This document shows positions 36,213-48,085 of a DNA stretch of 64,000 nt, piece after piece. The stretch is from Costus lasius. Its lineage: Eukaryota > Streptophyta > Magnoliopsida > Zingiberales > Costaceae. How positions within the stretch are numbered: the first letter of the stretch is position 1; each line of letters starts with the position of its first letter. The notes beneath the pieces were generated by a model. That model saw only the letters and a list, made by a program, of their open reading frames with translations, was not told the DNA's origin and made no database searches. The stretch is from positions 126,930,499-126,994,498 of the forward strand of contig CM050446.2 in the NCBI GenBank assembly GCA_027563935.2. The letters are read 5' to 3'. The position numbers and the translations under genes were made by a program.

Positions 36213-36640
36213 ATGGAGAGTACAAGTGAAGGGGACGGACCAACGTAGAGTGCTGCCATAATCTCATCCTTGTCCTTTGATTTTGAGTTCACTACCTCCC
36301 TCTCTCTTGCCTCCAAGCACTCCCCCCACCAGGTGTGCTCCGCCGATGAGCTCTTCTGCAAGGGGCAACTCCTCCTGCTCCACATCTCCCCCATATCTTC
36401 GTGGACCTCACTCTCCTCGTCTCCTCCATAGACACCATCACTACCACCTCTCGTGACTCTAACTGCAGCTCATCCTCCTCCTTCTCTATCGGTAACCTCG
36501 TTGTTCCGGACTGCAACTCCGTCTACCCTAACATCATCATTGAGTAGGACTGCTATTGCGTCTTCGCATCCAAGCACTCCTCCTCCGGATCCAAGTACCT
36601 CTCCTCCATCACCACCCGATTCCCATATATTGTGGGATTC
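36213..36640 (+). pseudogene. unit B MAKR-like fragment
   Basis: Starts MESTSEGDGPT then TAG at codon 12. Beyond it the frame gives CSADELFCKGQLLLLHISP. Upstream spacer from 35865 is normal. Confidence 0.5.
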
Positions 36641-36647
36641 GCACAAA

Positions 36648-36900
36648 CTTCTGGAGATCGACGAAGCCATCATCTTCAGTAACAATCTTGACAATCATGT
36701 CATGGATCTCGTTTGGAGAAGGATCTGAATTGAGGTCGCTAAGGACAACACCAAGCTTAGAGGTGGAGATCCTACCTTGTCATTGATGTAGAGCTGGCAA
36801 AGACCTTCTCGAGCTCATCCATTAGGTGCAAGTTGAGGGAGGTTGAGTGCAAGGATGACTGGAACAATGACTTGGATTTGACATTGAGAGTGCATAAATT
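36648..36900 (-). pseudogene. unit B antisense CML-like fragment
   Basis: Minus-strand match to the EF-hand fragment of the other units, with several small indels. Confidence 0.4.
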
Positions 36901-37149
36901 GAGAGAGGAGGAGTGAGAGTGGGTGAGGCCTTTAGATTTTTTTGGGTTTTTTTTGGTTTTGAGATTAGTAAAAAATGATCATATGGGTTCCTACTGAAAT
37001 CACTTCAGCGGCATCCTTGCTTAAAACAACACGCCCACCCACCCATAATGGATCTTTACTTCACCATGTCCTAACTTATTTTTAACAAAGAAATTATTTA
37101 ACTAAAACGAGTTAGCCACCCATCCATTGCTATCTTATTTTCTAATTAA

Positions 37150-37222
37150 GCCCATCTAGCTTAGTTGGTAGAGCGCAAGGCTTTTAACCTTGTGGTCGTG
37201 GGTTGAAGCCCCATGGTGGGCA
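37150..37222 (+). tRNA. tRNA-Lys(UUU), unit B, B box damaged
   Basis: All stems pair. Loop CTTTTAA, anticodon UUU. The T loop reads TTGAAGC instead of TTCGAGC, so the B box is altered and activity is doubtful. Confidence 0.6.
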
Positions 37223-37401
37223 TTGAAAATTCGTAAAATGAGTTAACCATCCATTAGTCTAAAGCAATTGGCCACCTTATTAAGGAATTTAATCCATATT
37301 TTGCCTTGTCCAATCTTATTTTTAATAATTTTTTTTATTTAATTAAAATAATTTGCCACTCATCCACCATGGGACAATTAGACATATAATTTTTTAATTA
37401 A

Positions 37402-37474
37402 GCGTGTCTTGCTCAGTTGGTAAAGTGCAAGGCTCTTAACTTTGTGGTTGTGGGTTCGAGCCCCATGGTTAGTG
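37402..37474 (+). pseudogene. tRNA-Lys(CUU) pseudogene, unit B
   Basis: Anticodon CUU and TTCGAGC loop intact, but the acceptor stem (GCGTGTC against GGTTAGT) has two mismatches. Confidence 0.65.
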
Positions 37475-37993
37475 TTGAAATTTAATAAAATAAAATAATA
37501 GTCATTCATTCTAATGAAGAAATTAGCCATATGAGTAGATAATTTAAGTTAATTTATTTTCTTATATATATGTATATGTACGGGTAAATTTGGTAAAATT
37601 TTACTTTGGGTCTGGATTATGTTCGTGGCGGGTTCTAAAATACCCACACCCCTTGACCCTACCCCTCATAATGAAGACTTGTGTTTTCCCCATCAACAAC
37701 AGTGCAGGTCGAGGCAGTTAGGGTTTTCTTGCTAACCCAATTGCGGGTTAAAATTTGATAAAAAAAAAAGTGAGCTGCCCACCCAACCCGATTGAGGGTT
37801 AAAATTTGATAAAAAAAAGTGAGCTGCCCACCCAGGAAAAAAACTTGTAAGCGGGGACCCCTGGCGAGTGATTTTTGCAGGGTCCCCCTAGGATTTTGTT
37901 CAATGATCTCAAAGCATGAAAATCCAGTATCTTTCTCCTTTTCACACTCCCTACCTTCGGTCTCGCATGGTGAAAAACCACTTGCACCGGCCC

Positions 37994-38225
37994 ATGGAGA
38001 GTACAAGCGAAGGGGACAGTCCAAGGTGGTGTGCCATCGTAATCCTGTCTCCGTCCTTTGATTTTGAGTTCACCATCTCCCTCGCTCCTTCCTCCAAGCA
38101 CTACCCCCACCAGGTGTGACCCACTGATGAGCTCTTTTGCAAGGGGCAACTCCTCCTACTCCACATCTCCCCCTATCTCCGTGGTCCTCACCCTCCACCT
38201 CTTCTCCACCGCTGCCACCTCCCAT
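37994..38225 (+). pseudogene. unit C MAKR-like fragment, truncated
   Basis: Open from MESTSEGD through FEFTISLAPSSKHYPHQV, then TGA. Homology stops at ~38225 and the rest of unit C, including both tRNAs, is missing. An 18-36 bp local duplication (GTTAAAATTTGATAAAAAAA, 37746 and 37798) lies in its spacer. Confidence 0.5.
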
Positions 38226-38688
38226 GATGTCTTGCATTTATATAGTATTTTTAGTATGCTTTTAGTATGGAATGTATCCCTTTTCCATCATGTCCTTACT
38301 CATTTGGACTTAAATTCTTATTATTGTTTGAAATCTTCGCCTCTATTTGTTTTTATCATATTTCAGGAGAAAATGACTAATTTTTTGATTGATTTTGATA
38401 GTTTCGAGCACACGAATGGATTGTAGATGTTGAGACGAATTCACTTATGAAATTTCACGCAAATTCGAGTTTCATAACAAAATTATGGCCCACCTATGAA
38501 AATTATCATGGCCATAATCTTTTGATGACCACAGAAGAAATTATGGTTAGGCTGTGACAGATATCATGACCGTGATTCTCTCGGTGCAGTCTGTCGAACT
38601 TCATAGACAAAATTACTGCATGCCTGTGATTTTATCACGACCATAATTTTTTCGATGTGTCTTGACAAACTTCATTAACAAAATTACA
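38226..38688. mobile_element. LTR fragment at the unit C/D junction
   Basis: Begins TGTCTTGCATTTATATAG and ends AAAATTACA. The flanks do not match each other. The 38.45-38.65 kb part has the degenerate 'ATTATGGCC ... TCACGACC' repeats also seen (inverted) at 46.1-46.4 and 49.1-49.3 kb. Probably what remains after a deletion that removed the end of unit C. Confidence 0.45.
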
Positions 38689-38883
38689 TTAGGTTCTAAA
38701 ATACCCACACACCCTGACCCTACCCCTAATAATGAAGACTTGTGTTTTACAAGAACTTGCCTCAAAACTCGATCAATTCGGGATTTCCCCATCAACAACA
38801 GGTTGGGTAGAGGTGGTAAGGGTTTTCTTGCTATCGCGAGTGGGCATTAAAATTTGCTAAAAAAAAGTTAGTCGCCCACCCAA

Positions 38884-39226
38884 GGAGAGTACAAGCGAAG
38901 CAGATGGTCCACGGCAAAGTGCAGCCATAGTCCCATCCTTGTCCTCTTATTTTCAGTTCACCATCTTCCTCTCTCCTGCCTCCAAGCACTCTTCCCACCT
39001 AGTGTGGCCTGCTGATGAACTCTTCTGCAAGGGGCATCTTCTCCTGCTCCACATCTCCCCTCGTATCTCTATGGACATCACCCTCATCCTCTCCTCCTCC
39101 ACCACCACCTTCCGTGACTCCAACTGCAACTCATCCTCCTCTGCCTTCTCTACCAGTGACCTCGCCGTTGCAGACGACAACTCCTTCTACCCTAACATCA
39201 GCATAGAGGAGGACCTCTGTTGTCTC
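38884..39226 (+). pseudogene. unit D MAKR-like fragment, left part
   Basis: The ATG is lost at a deletion junction (CCCAAGGAGAGTACAAGC). The frame then stays open through WPADELFCKGHLLLLHISPR and DSNCNSSSSAFSTSDLAVAD. Cut at 39226 by a solo LTR. Confidence 0.5.
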
Positions 39227-39349
39227 TGTAACGCCCTCGATTTTTCTGAATTATGATTTAAGGTTAGAAATTCTGTTTCTGTATTTTTATCTGTTAAAAT
39301 TTTGGGATTTTTGCCTAAGTGTAGGAATTTTTCCTACAGGGCAAAAATA

Positions 39350-39465
39350 ATTATTTTGGTTGGGGATTTGAACCCTCAACCTTGATTCTTTGCTCCTGGA
39401 TTCCTTCCACCATGGTGGCGCATATCACTGATGTTGTTGGAGTGGCGCGGGGTGGTTAAGCCCAG
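39350..39465 (-). other. tRNA-like B-box cassette in the solo LTR, minus strand
   Basis: On - the sequence AAGGTTGAGGGTTCAAATCC contains a B-box match (GGTTCAAATCC). It lies near the LTR end, as in family 1. Confidence 0.4.
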
Positions 39466-40964
39466 GTAAGCCTTAAAACCGATTTTTTTCACTTAAGTTA
39501 ACTGGGTTATTGGGTCTTGGATCCGTTTGGGGTGGGAGAAAAAGAGGAATTGCGTGAGGGCTCCTCTCCCTTACGACTTTTGTGTTTTCTTGCCCTAGCC
39601 GCCTTTGGTTGTCGCCCCTCACTGTGCTTGGCGCCTCCTGAGATTTCTGACGCTGGTGGTGGCAGACTGGTGGTGGACGAACTTCCTGGTGATCCTCTGT
39701 CTTGGCGTTTTTTTTCTGTGAACGTTTTTCGGTGAGTAATTCGATCCTAAGGAGTCTAATCCGCTAAATTGTAGATTATCATTCAATAAAAATTCGTTAT
39801 TTGCAATGATTATCCGTATGGGGTCGAATTCAAATATTTATAGGGTTTTAAAATCCTGTTCTGCTGAAATCTGCATTCTCTAATTTGACCTTTGTGTACT
39901 ATAACCCCAATATCTCATGGCCTATAGATCCAAATTGCACGAAATAAATTTTGTATGAAACTAGATACATTCGGCTTTAATTTGAATATGATATCGACCA
40001 TATCCGAACTGTATTCTTATTTCAATCTGTATTGCAATCTAGCTGTACAAAATCAGTTTTCTGGAAATCTGGATTTCGACCTTTATGTGTTCGAACCATC
40101 ATATCTCCCTAGGTATAGCTCGAAATCTTGTCAAATCAGTTTTATTAGAAAGTAGACTCGAAGGGGTTCAATTTGACTACCATGTCGCCTATTTTATGTT
40201 AGTTATTGGATCTGAAATTTGTGTCGCAATTCTGATATACGAATCTGTTTTCTGGAATTCTGAAATCCCGACCTTTCTATGTTCGAACACCCATATCTCC
40301 CCGGTTATAACTCCAAATCCGACGGATTCAGTTCTATTGGAAAGTAGATTCAAACAGCTTTATTGTGAATATCATATTGCCTATTTTAGGTTACTTACTC
40401 GGTCTGAAACATCTGTTGCAAGTATGATATATTAATCTGTTTTTCTGAAACATCTGTTTAATTGTTTGTTATGTGAAAAATTTCTATTCTGTATATATAT
40501 GTTGTGAATTTTCTGAAACTTTGAATGTGTTATAACCTTTGTGAGAACATAGAATGGTTTGACATGAATTAAGGATAGTTGCATGAAATCTAAGGAATTC
40601 AAGGAATTCACTCATATATTACTTCTGGTTGATGGCAAAAATTATGAAGTGTGTTCAGCTTTGATTTTCTGCAAATTGTAATTTTGTTAAGGACTGGATA
40701 TTAGGGTGTGTCATTTTCTGGTTTGTGAGACACTTTGGGCATGATGTGAGAATTGAGTGGTGGTTAGTCCTACTCCTCCGTTTCAGCATGATCTGTTCTG
40801 TAAAAATTATGCCCTAGTGTAGCACTCTTCCGTGTCCTTACCCTCCTTCTGTGGCGCTGTAATGGTGCTGATAGTCTACTACGACCCATGAGACACTAGT
40901 GAAGGGTAGATGTGAGCTGGTCTCACCTTCCGTTCTCCCTCCACTATTTCTGTTCTGTTCTGGG

Positions 40965-41094
40965 TATTGGAGGCCAGAGTGCCACGTCCTGACAAGACGG
41001 GGGCCACCCACTGATACCTCCTCTACCAGTATTGGAGGCCAGAGTGCCACGTCCTGACAAGACGGGGGCCACCCACTGATACCTCCTCTACCAT
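40965..41094. repeat. 65-bp tandem duplication inside the solo LTR
   Basis: TATTGGAGGCCAGAGTGCCA starts at 40965 and again at 41030. The two copies are identical over the unit. Confidence 0.9.
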
Positions 41095-42200
41095 TCTGTT
41101 TCTGATATGCATGCATGTCTCGTCCTCGGCAGAGGTGGGGTCAGACCTTCTGTGGTCATCAGACCTTCTGTGGTCTTCACGCCTTCTGTGGCCTTTCTGT
41201 TTCCGATGTAGACTATCCGTTTGGATTCTGAAAATTCTGATTTTCTGTCTGTCAGTTCTGATTTCTGTAGTTCTGTTTCGATCTGTTCTGTCTGTCAGCT
41301 CTGATTTTCTGTAGTTCTGTTTCGATCTGTATTATAGATGTGTTGGGCAGTGTGATTAGTTGGAATGGGTTGGTAGACTTATATCCTACTTCATGCTTGA
41401 TGCCTATTGTTATAAGTGTCTGTATTTGATTATGTTTTGTTTCTGATATGAGTGTTCATGTTAATTATCTTATCTGTTAAGCATGATATTTTTGATGTGT
41501 ACTATGGATGGCTTTTAGTGTCTTTTACTCACTAAGCTTTTTAGCTCACCCCCGTTGTTTAAATATTTTCAGGTGAGACATCAGGACAGTGATTGCTACA
41601 GCTACTAAATTTGTTATAATGCTTGCTAATGTGTTATATAGTTTCTAAGAGTTGTCTTCTAAAGATTTATCAGGCCTGCGTGCCTAACTTACTTATATGA
41701 CACGTTTTATCTCCTGAGGGCTTATGCCTGTTTTCAGGATATTATATTATAGTTGTCTCGTTTTATTGTTGGATACGAGTTTTGGAGTCATAAAAATTGA
41801 AATTGTTCTTATTCTGAAAAGTGTAACCGAATTACTGTATTCGAAATACCTTGAGATGTGTAACCGAGTTATTGTTGTATTTGGTATCTGAATAATCAGT
41901 TTCTGCAATATTTCTGAAAAATTGTGTTCTCCACATATGTGTAGTGTGGACATCCGTTTGTTCCTTGATATGTGGGTCTGTGCAGCAGTAATTTTGTATA
42001 CTTGCTGCCGGATTTTTCTTTTGGATTTCCGGATTTCTATTTCCTAGTAATCGATCCTACTCAGTTCTGTGTGGTTTTCAGTTCCGTAGTAATGTCCTTC
42101 GATGCCGCTTTCTTCTTGTGTTTTAATGGAAGAGTAAAAATTTTTGAAACCCCGTATTTTACTTGTATGCGTGTGGGGTGTGATTCTCAGGGATGTTACA

Positions 42201-42287
42201 GTCTCCGCATTTGAGCATGACTCCTCCGAATACAAGTACCTCTCCTCCATCGCCACCCCATTCTCATCTATTGCGGGAACCGCACAA
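42201..42287 (+). pseudogene. unit D MAKR-like fragment, right part
   Basis: Resumes after the solo LTR at GTCTCCGCATTTGAGC and runs into the antisense CML fragment. Confidence 0.4.
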
Positions 42288-42545
42288 ACTCCTAGAGATT
42301 GATGAAGCCATCGTCTTCACTAACAATCTCGACAATCATGTCACGGATCTTGTCGAGAGAAAGATCTGAATTGAAGTCGCTATGGACAATGCCAAGCTCG
42401 GAGGCGGAGATCCTACCATTGTCATCGATGTTGAGATGGAAAAGACCTTCTCGAGCTCATCCATCATGTGCAAGCTGAGGGAAGTTGAGCGCGTGGGTGA
42501 CGGGAATGATAACTTGGATTCGACATTGAGAGTGCGTAGATTGAG
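42288..42545 (-). pseudogene. unit D antisense CML-like fragment
   Basis: Minus-strand EF-hand remnant with the same frameshift before the first loop as in other units. Confidence 0.42.
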
Positions 42546-42766
42546 AGAGGGGTAGTGAGAGTGGGTGATCCCCTTATATTTTTTTGGGTTTTATTGGGGC
42601 TTTGAGATTAGTGAAAAAGATCATATGGGCCCTTACTTAAATCACTTCAGTGGCATCCCCGTTTAAAAAAACATGCCCACCATGTCCTAACTTATTTTTA
42701 ACAAAAAAAATTATTTAACTAAAACGAGTTAGCCACTAATCCATAGCTAGCTTTTTGTCAAATTAA

Positions 42767-42825
42767 GCACATCTAGCACAAGGCTTTTAACCTTGTGGTT
42801 GTAGGTTCGAGCCCCATGGTGGGCA
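42767..42825 (+). pseudogene. tRNA-Lys(UUU) pseudogene with D arm deleted, unit D
   Basis: 59 nt: GCACATCTAG joins directly to CACAAGGC, a clean 14-nt loss of the D-arm (A box). Anticodon and T-arm remain. Confidence 0.8.
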
Positions 42826-42974
42826 TTGAAAATTCATAAAATGAGTAAACCATCAGGGAATTTAATCTATACTTTGCCTTGTCCAATCTTATTTTTAATA
42901 AAAAAATTTTATTTAACTAAAATATTTGCCACCCATCCATCATGGGGAAACCAGATACATTATTTTTTAAGTAA

Positions 42975-43047
42975 GCCTATCTAGCTCAGTTGATAGAGTG
43001 CAAGGCTCTGAATCTTGTGGTCGTGGATTTGAGCTCCACGGTGGGCA
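42975..43047 (+). pseudogene. tRNA-Lys pseudogene in the CUU slot, anticodon now CUG, unit D
   Basis: 73 nt. Loop CTCTGAA gives CUG (Gln). The T loop ATTTGAGC and anticodon stem are also changed. Confidence 0.72.
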
Positions 43048-43703
43048 GAGTAATTTAATAAAATAAAATAATAATTGATTCTAATGAAGAAATTAGCCAT
43101 TTGACTAGAGAATTTAGAGGACAATTAATTCTCTTATATATATATGGGTAAATTTGTTAAAGTTTTACTTTGGGTTGGATCGTTTTCGCGGCAGGTTCTA
43201 AAATACCTACATCCCCAACCCTACCCCATCATAATGAAGACTTGTGTTTTACCAGAACCCACCCCAAAACTTGATCAATTCTGGATTTCCCCATCAACAA
43301 CAGGTCAGGTCGAGGCGGTTAGTGTTTTCTTTCTAACGTCGAGCGGGGACTCCGGGTGGAGAAATTTAATAAAATAAAATAATAATTGATTCTAATGAAG
43401 AAATTAGCCATATGACTAGAACCCACCCCAAAACTCGATCAATTCCAGATTTCCCCATCAACAATAGGTCAAGTCGAGGCGGTTAGTGTTTTCTTGCTAA
43501 CCCGAGTGGGCATTAAAATTTGATAAAAAAGTTAGACGCCCACCCAAGAAAAAACTTGTAAGTGGGGACTCCGGGTAAGTGATTTTTGTAGGGCCCCATA
43601 TGATTTTTTTTCAGTTATCTCAAATCAGAAAAACCCATATCTCACCCCTTTTCGCACTCCTACCATCGCTCTCGCACAATCAAAACCTACCTCGCATCGG
43701 CCC

Positions 43704-44130
43704 ATGGAGAGTACAAGCAAAGCACATGGTCCACAGTGGAGTGCAACCATAATCCCATCCCCATCCTCTGATTTTGATTTCACCATCTCCCTCTCTCCTG
43801 CCTCCAAGTGATCCACGCCCACCCCTTTGCCGATGAGTTCTTCTGCAAGGGGCAACTCCTACTTCTCCACATCTCCCCTAGTATCTCCGTGGATGTCACC
43901 CTCATCCTCTCCTCCATCGACATCACCACCACCACAATTTGTGACTCCAACTGTGGCTCATCCTCCTCTCCCTTCTCTGCCTACGACCTCACCATTTTTG
44001 ATGCAACTCCTTATACCCTAACATCTCACCATGGAGGACCTCTGTCGTGTCTCCGCATCTGAGTACCCTTCCTCCGGATCCCAGTACCTCTCTGCCGTCG
44101 CCACCCAATTCTCATCTATTACTAGAACCG
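43704..44130 (+). pseudogene. unit E MAKR-like fragment
   Basis: MESTSKAHGPQWSATIIPSP..SDFDFTISLSPASK then TGA. The reading goes on one frame over (ADEFFCKGQLLLLHISPSIS). This stop-plus-frameshift is shared with units G, H, I and J. Confidence 0.5.
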
Positions 44131-44139
44131 CACAAACTC

Positions 44140-44395
44140 CTGGAGATTGACAAAGCCACCATCTTCAGTAACAATCTCAACAATCATCTCAGTGATCTCG
44201 TTAGGAGAAGGATCTGAATTGAGGTTGCAAAGGACAGTGCCAAGCTCGAAGACAGAGATCCTTTCGTTGTCGTCGATGTAGAGATGACAAAGATGTTCTC
44301 GAGCTCATCCATCATGTGTAAGCTGAGGGAAGTTGAGCGCGAGGGTGACGGGAACGACGACTTGGATTCGACATTGAGAGTGCACAGATTGAGAG
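44140..44395 (-). pseudogene. unit E antisense CML-like fragment
   Basis: Minus-strand EF-hand remnant collinear with the unit F copy. Spacer 43350-43430 upstream of this unit carries a short duplicated stretch taken from just after the CUU tRNA. Confidence 0.42.
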
Positions 44396-44639
44396 GGGGG
44401 AGTGAGAGTGGGTGAGGCCTTTAGATTTTATGGGTTTTTTTTGGGGGCTTTGAGATTAGTTAAAAAGATCATATGGGTCCCTACTGAAATCACTTCAGTG
44501 GCATCCCACTTTAAAAAATACGCCCACCACCCATAATGGATCTTAACTTAGCCACGTTCTAACTTATTTTTAACAAAAAAAATTTATTTAACTAAAACGT
44601 ATTCGCCACCCATCCATAGCCATCTTTGTTTTCAATTAA

Positions 44640-44712
44640 GCCCATCTAGCTCAGTTGGTAGAGCACAAGGCTTTTAACCTTGTGGTTGTGGGTTTGAGCC
44701 CCATGGTGGGCA
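44640..44712 (+). tRNA. tRNA-Lys(UUU), unit E
   Basis: Acceptor GCCCATC/GGTGGGC fully pairs (A5-U68). D arm and anticodon arm (CAAGG-CTTTTAA-CCTTG) are intact. The only clear fault is C56 to T in the T loop (TTTGAGC). CAA lies just upstream, as at plant Pol III starts. Confidence 0.7.
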
Positions 44713-44901
44713 TTAAAAATTCATAAAATGAGTAAATCATCCATCTTTCTAGAGAAATTAGACACCTTATTAGGGAACTTAATCTATACTTTGCCTTGTC
44801 CAATCTTATTTTTAATAAAAAATTTTTATTTAACTAAAATAATTTGCCACCCATCCAACCCATCCATCATGGGGAAACCATACACATTATTTTTAAATTA
44901 A

Positions 44902-44974
44902 GCCTATCTAGCTTAGTTGGTAGAGTGCAAGGCTCTTAACCTTTTAGTCGTGGGTTCAAGCCCCACGGTGGGAA
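44902..44974 (+). pseudogene. tRNA-Lys(CUU), degraded, unit E
   Basis: Anticodon CUU. Mismatches at the acceptor end (GGTGGGA) and the base of the anticodon stem (CAAGG/CCTTT). Confidence 0.6.
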
Positions 44975-46904
44975 TTGAAATTTAATAAAATAAAATAACA
45001 ATTATTGATTCTAATGAAGAAATTAGCCATGTGAGTAGGGAATTTTGGATAATTAAGTTTCTTATGTATATGGGTAAATTTGGTAAAATTTTACTTTAGG
45101 TTTGGATCTTTTTCACGGCGTGTTAAAAAATAACCACACCCCTAGATACGCACCGCAAGCACACGGTGTTATAGAAGTAATATAAAAGAAGTCGGTCCTA
45201 TAGAGAGCTAGGTCAAGTACAAACAATTCTGAGTTCTAGAAGCTAAGCTATCCAATCTTGGGGTTTTTGGAAATAGGTTATGAAACTTCAACACAAAAGG
45301 AGGAAATAAAAGCAACGACAAGAACTCGAATGGTAAGAATTCACCATGTTGACAGATCTGACAGAACTGAAATAAACTGATGTATGAATTATTCATATCG
45401 CATAAGGAGTTTATCCTAAGGTACAGGTTGCCCCCTTTTAGTAGAACAACCTGGTACTTACTTAAACCGATCTCCTACTTTTGTGGCTTATCGATTTAAG
45501 CAAGCCCAATAAGTTCTGTGAAAAACTATGTTATCCTCAAATGAACCCTAACTACTTTCGTGATAGAGGTTCACAAGTTCTACCTAGTGGATCTGACAAT
45601 ATGATTCTCCTTGTGATCAGAATTGTGTCGTCTAAAATACAAAATTACTTGATCAGGGTAATAATATGAAATCAGCACAACTCAGTAAAATATGCTCAGA
45701 TATAACTCGTAACATCAAAATAAACTTAGTTCATACAATAGATCGCGTCAACGGGCTCCAATCGAGTCCTAATAGAAGGTTTACGCTAGTATAGCCATTC
45801 AATTCAGCATAAAACTCTCAAATCGGCTAAGGAGATCACAAACAAAGACTAAGGAGAAGAAGGAGAAGATAGTGCAAACGTTTCCCCTCACTTTGGTGGA
45901 GAACCACTACAAGATCGAACCAAAATTGCCTTCGGAAGCCTTTGTCGCATGCGTCTTCACCCTAGCCCATCGTCCATCAATTTTCCTTCTCTAATCACCA
46001 TGAAAAAGAGGGCTTTTAAGCCCTAATGATTCATCTGCCTCTTGGCTCTCAATTCCTCATTTTCCCCAAATTTTTTGAATTTTTTTGAGCCCTCGATGGT
46101 GCAAAATCATGAGGAAGGTGAAGGGGCAGAAGGCCGATCACGGCTCGCTCGTGAAGTCCACTGTGCATTTCAGGAGATCTTCGTGATGGCTTGAAAAAAG
46201 ATTCACGGTCTGGCCATGAAGTGTAGTGTACAATTCTGGATGATGACGCGATGAAATCACGACCCATGATTGTAATCACGGACTAGCCATGACTCGTACT
46301 ATTCATTCTGGGAAATCACTGTCACGGCCTGTGATTAAAATCATGGCTCACTCGTGAAGTGTATTGTGGATTTGGGACATTTTATAAATCACGGCCCGTG
46401 ATCGAAATCATGGTCTGACCGTGATTCTTAGGAAAAGTTTTTATTGATCCAAAATTTGCTGTGTAGCCTTGTCTCATCACCAAAAATCACTTTATAACTT
46501 TAAAATCTTCAAAGGCTCCAAAAGTTGAGTTATTTCTCCTAACATTGCAAAATACCAAAGAAAGGTAAAGATTCTGAAGCAAATAAGTAAATAAGCTTAC
46601 TTGGGGCTGTGGGGTCATGTTTGGTCATGTGAAAAATATGATTTGACCTTTTTAAATTCACCTTATAAAAATAAGGTTTTTTTGTTTAATGGGTTTTGGC
46701 TTCGAATGAACATAAGCATTCATTGTTAATTACCCCTAAAAATCAGGACACATTTGATTGAGAGATCTATGTTATGAAATAAAATAAAATAAAACGGCTG
46801 AACATAATTATTTATTAAATATTAAAAATAAAAATATATGATGAGATCAGAAAGAAAAATGACAAAATAGAAAAGTCTTCGTCAACTTGGATGATTTGTG
46901 TCTG

Positions 46905-48020
46905 CCAAATACCTGGCCATGCAATGGCTTAGTGGATATTTTGGATTTAGAAGGGATTTGGTCTCAATGACTCATTTAAGTGTTCACTGTGAGAAATACC
47001 CAACCTCAATGGCTTGTTGGGTAAAGATATCCGACCATGACGGTTTGTTGGATATTCGATTTGAGAAATTACCCGGCCTCAATGGCTTTTTAGGTAAAGA
47101 TATCAGGCCTTGCGGTGTGTTGGATATTCGATTTGAGAAATTACCCTACCTCAACGTCTTATTAGGTAAAGATATCCGGCCATAACAGCTTGTTGGATAT
47201 TCGATTTGAGAAATTACCCGGCCTCAACGACTTGTTGGGTAAAGATATCCGGCCTTGACGACTTGTTGGATATTCAACTTGAGAAAATACCCGGCTTCAA
47301 TGGCTTGTTCGGTAAAGATATCCGACCATGATGACTTGTTGGATATTCGATTTGAGAAATTACCCGGCCTCAACGGCTTATTGGGTAAAGATATCTGGCC
47401 TTGACGGCTTGTTGGATATTCAATTTGAGAAAATACCCGGCCTCAACGACTTATTGGGTAAAGATATTCGGCCTTGATGGCTTATTAGATATTTAACTTG
47501 AGAAAATACCCTGCCTCAATGGCTTGTTTGATATTCGATTTGAGAAATTACCTGGCCTCAATGACTTATTGGGTAAAGATATCTGGCCTTGACGACTTGT
47601 TGGATATTTAACTTGAGAAAATACCCGGCTTCAACGGCTTGTTGGGTAAAGATATCCGGCCATGACGGCTTGTTGGATATTCGATTTGACAAGTTACCCA
47701 GCCTCAACGACTTATTAGATAAAGATATCTAGCCTTGGCTGCTTATTGGATATTCAACTTGAGAAAATACCCGGCCTCAACAGCTTGTTGGGTAAAGGTA
47801 TCCGGCCTTGATGGCTTGTTAGATATTCAACTTGAGAAAATACCTTGCCTCAATGACTTGTTTGGCATTCGATTTGAGAAATTACTCGGCCTCAACGGCT
47901 TATTGTGTAAAGATATCTGGCCATAACCCTTTGTTGGATATTCAACTTGAGAAAATACCCAGCCTCTACGGCTTGTTGGATAAAGATATCCAGCCATGAC
48001 GGCTTGTTGGATATTTCAGT
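46905..48020. repeat. 73-bp minisatellite, about 15 copies
   Basis: The unit contains GGATATTCGATTTGAGAAAT, TACCCGGCCTCAACGGCTTG and TTGGGTAAAGATATCCGGCC. One more partial copy lies at 49606-49650 beyond the inner insertion. Apparent ORFs here only reflect the repeat. Confidence 0.9.
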
Positions 48021-48085
48021 CTTAATGAATAGAACATCATATTGAGGAGTTACGCTCTGACAATAAACGTCGATGTACGCACCTC

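Larger units (their letters stand above)
39227..42200. mobile_element. solo LTR in unit D MAKR fragment
   Basis: TGTAACGCCCTCGA ... GGGATGTTACA, flanked by perfect GTCTC duplications (39222-39226 and 42201-42205). Units without the insertion read through the site. 2974 bp, no gag or pol. Probably gypsy-like, inverted with respect to the 19.7 kb LTR, as its tRNA-like cassette lies near the left end on -. Confidence 0.9.

Noticed and set aside
46905..48020. CRISPR-like array or a repeat-protein gene
   Set aside because: The ~73-bp units are directly adjacent and degenerate, with no constant repeat/unique spacer pattern, and no frame stays open across the array. This is a eukaryotic minisatellite.
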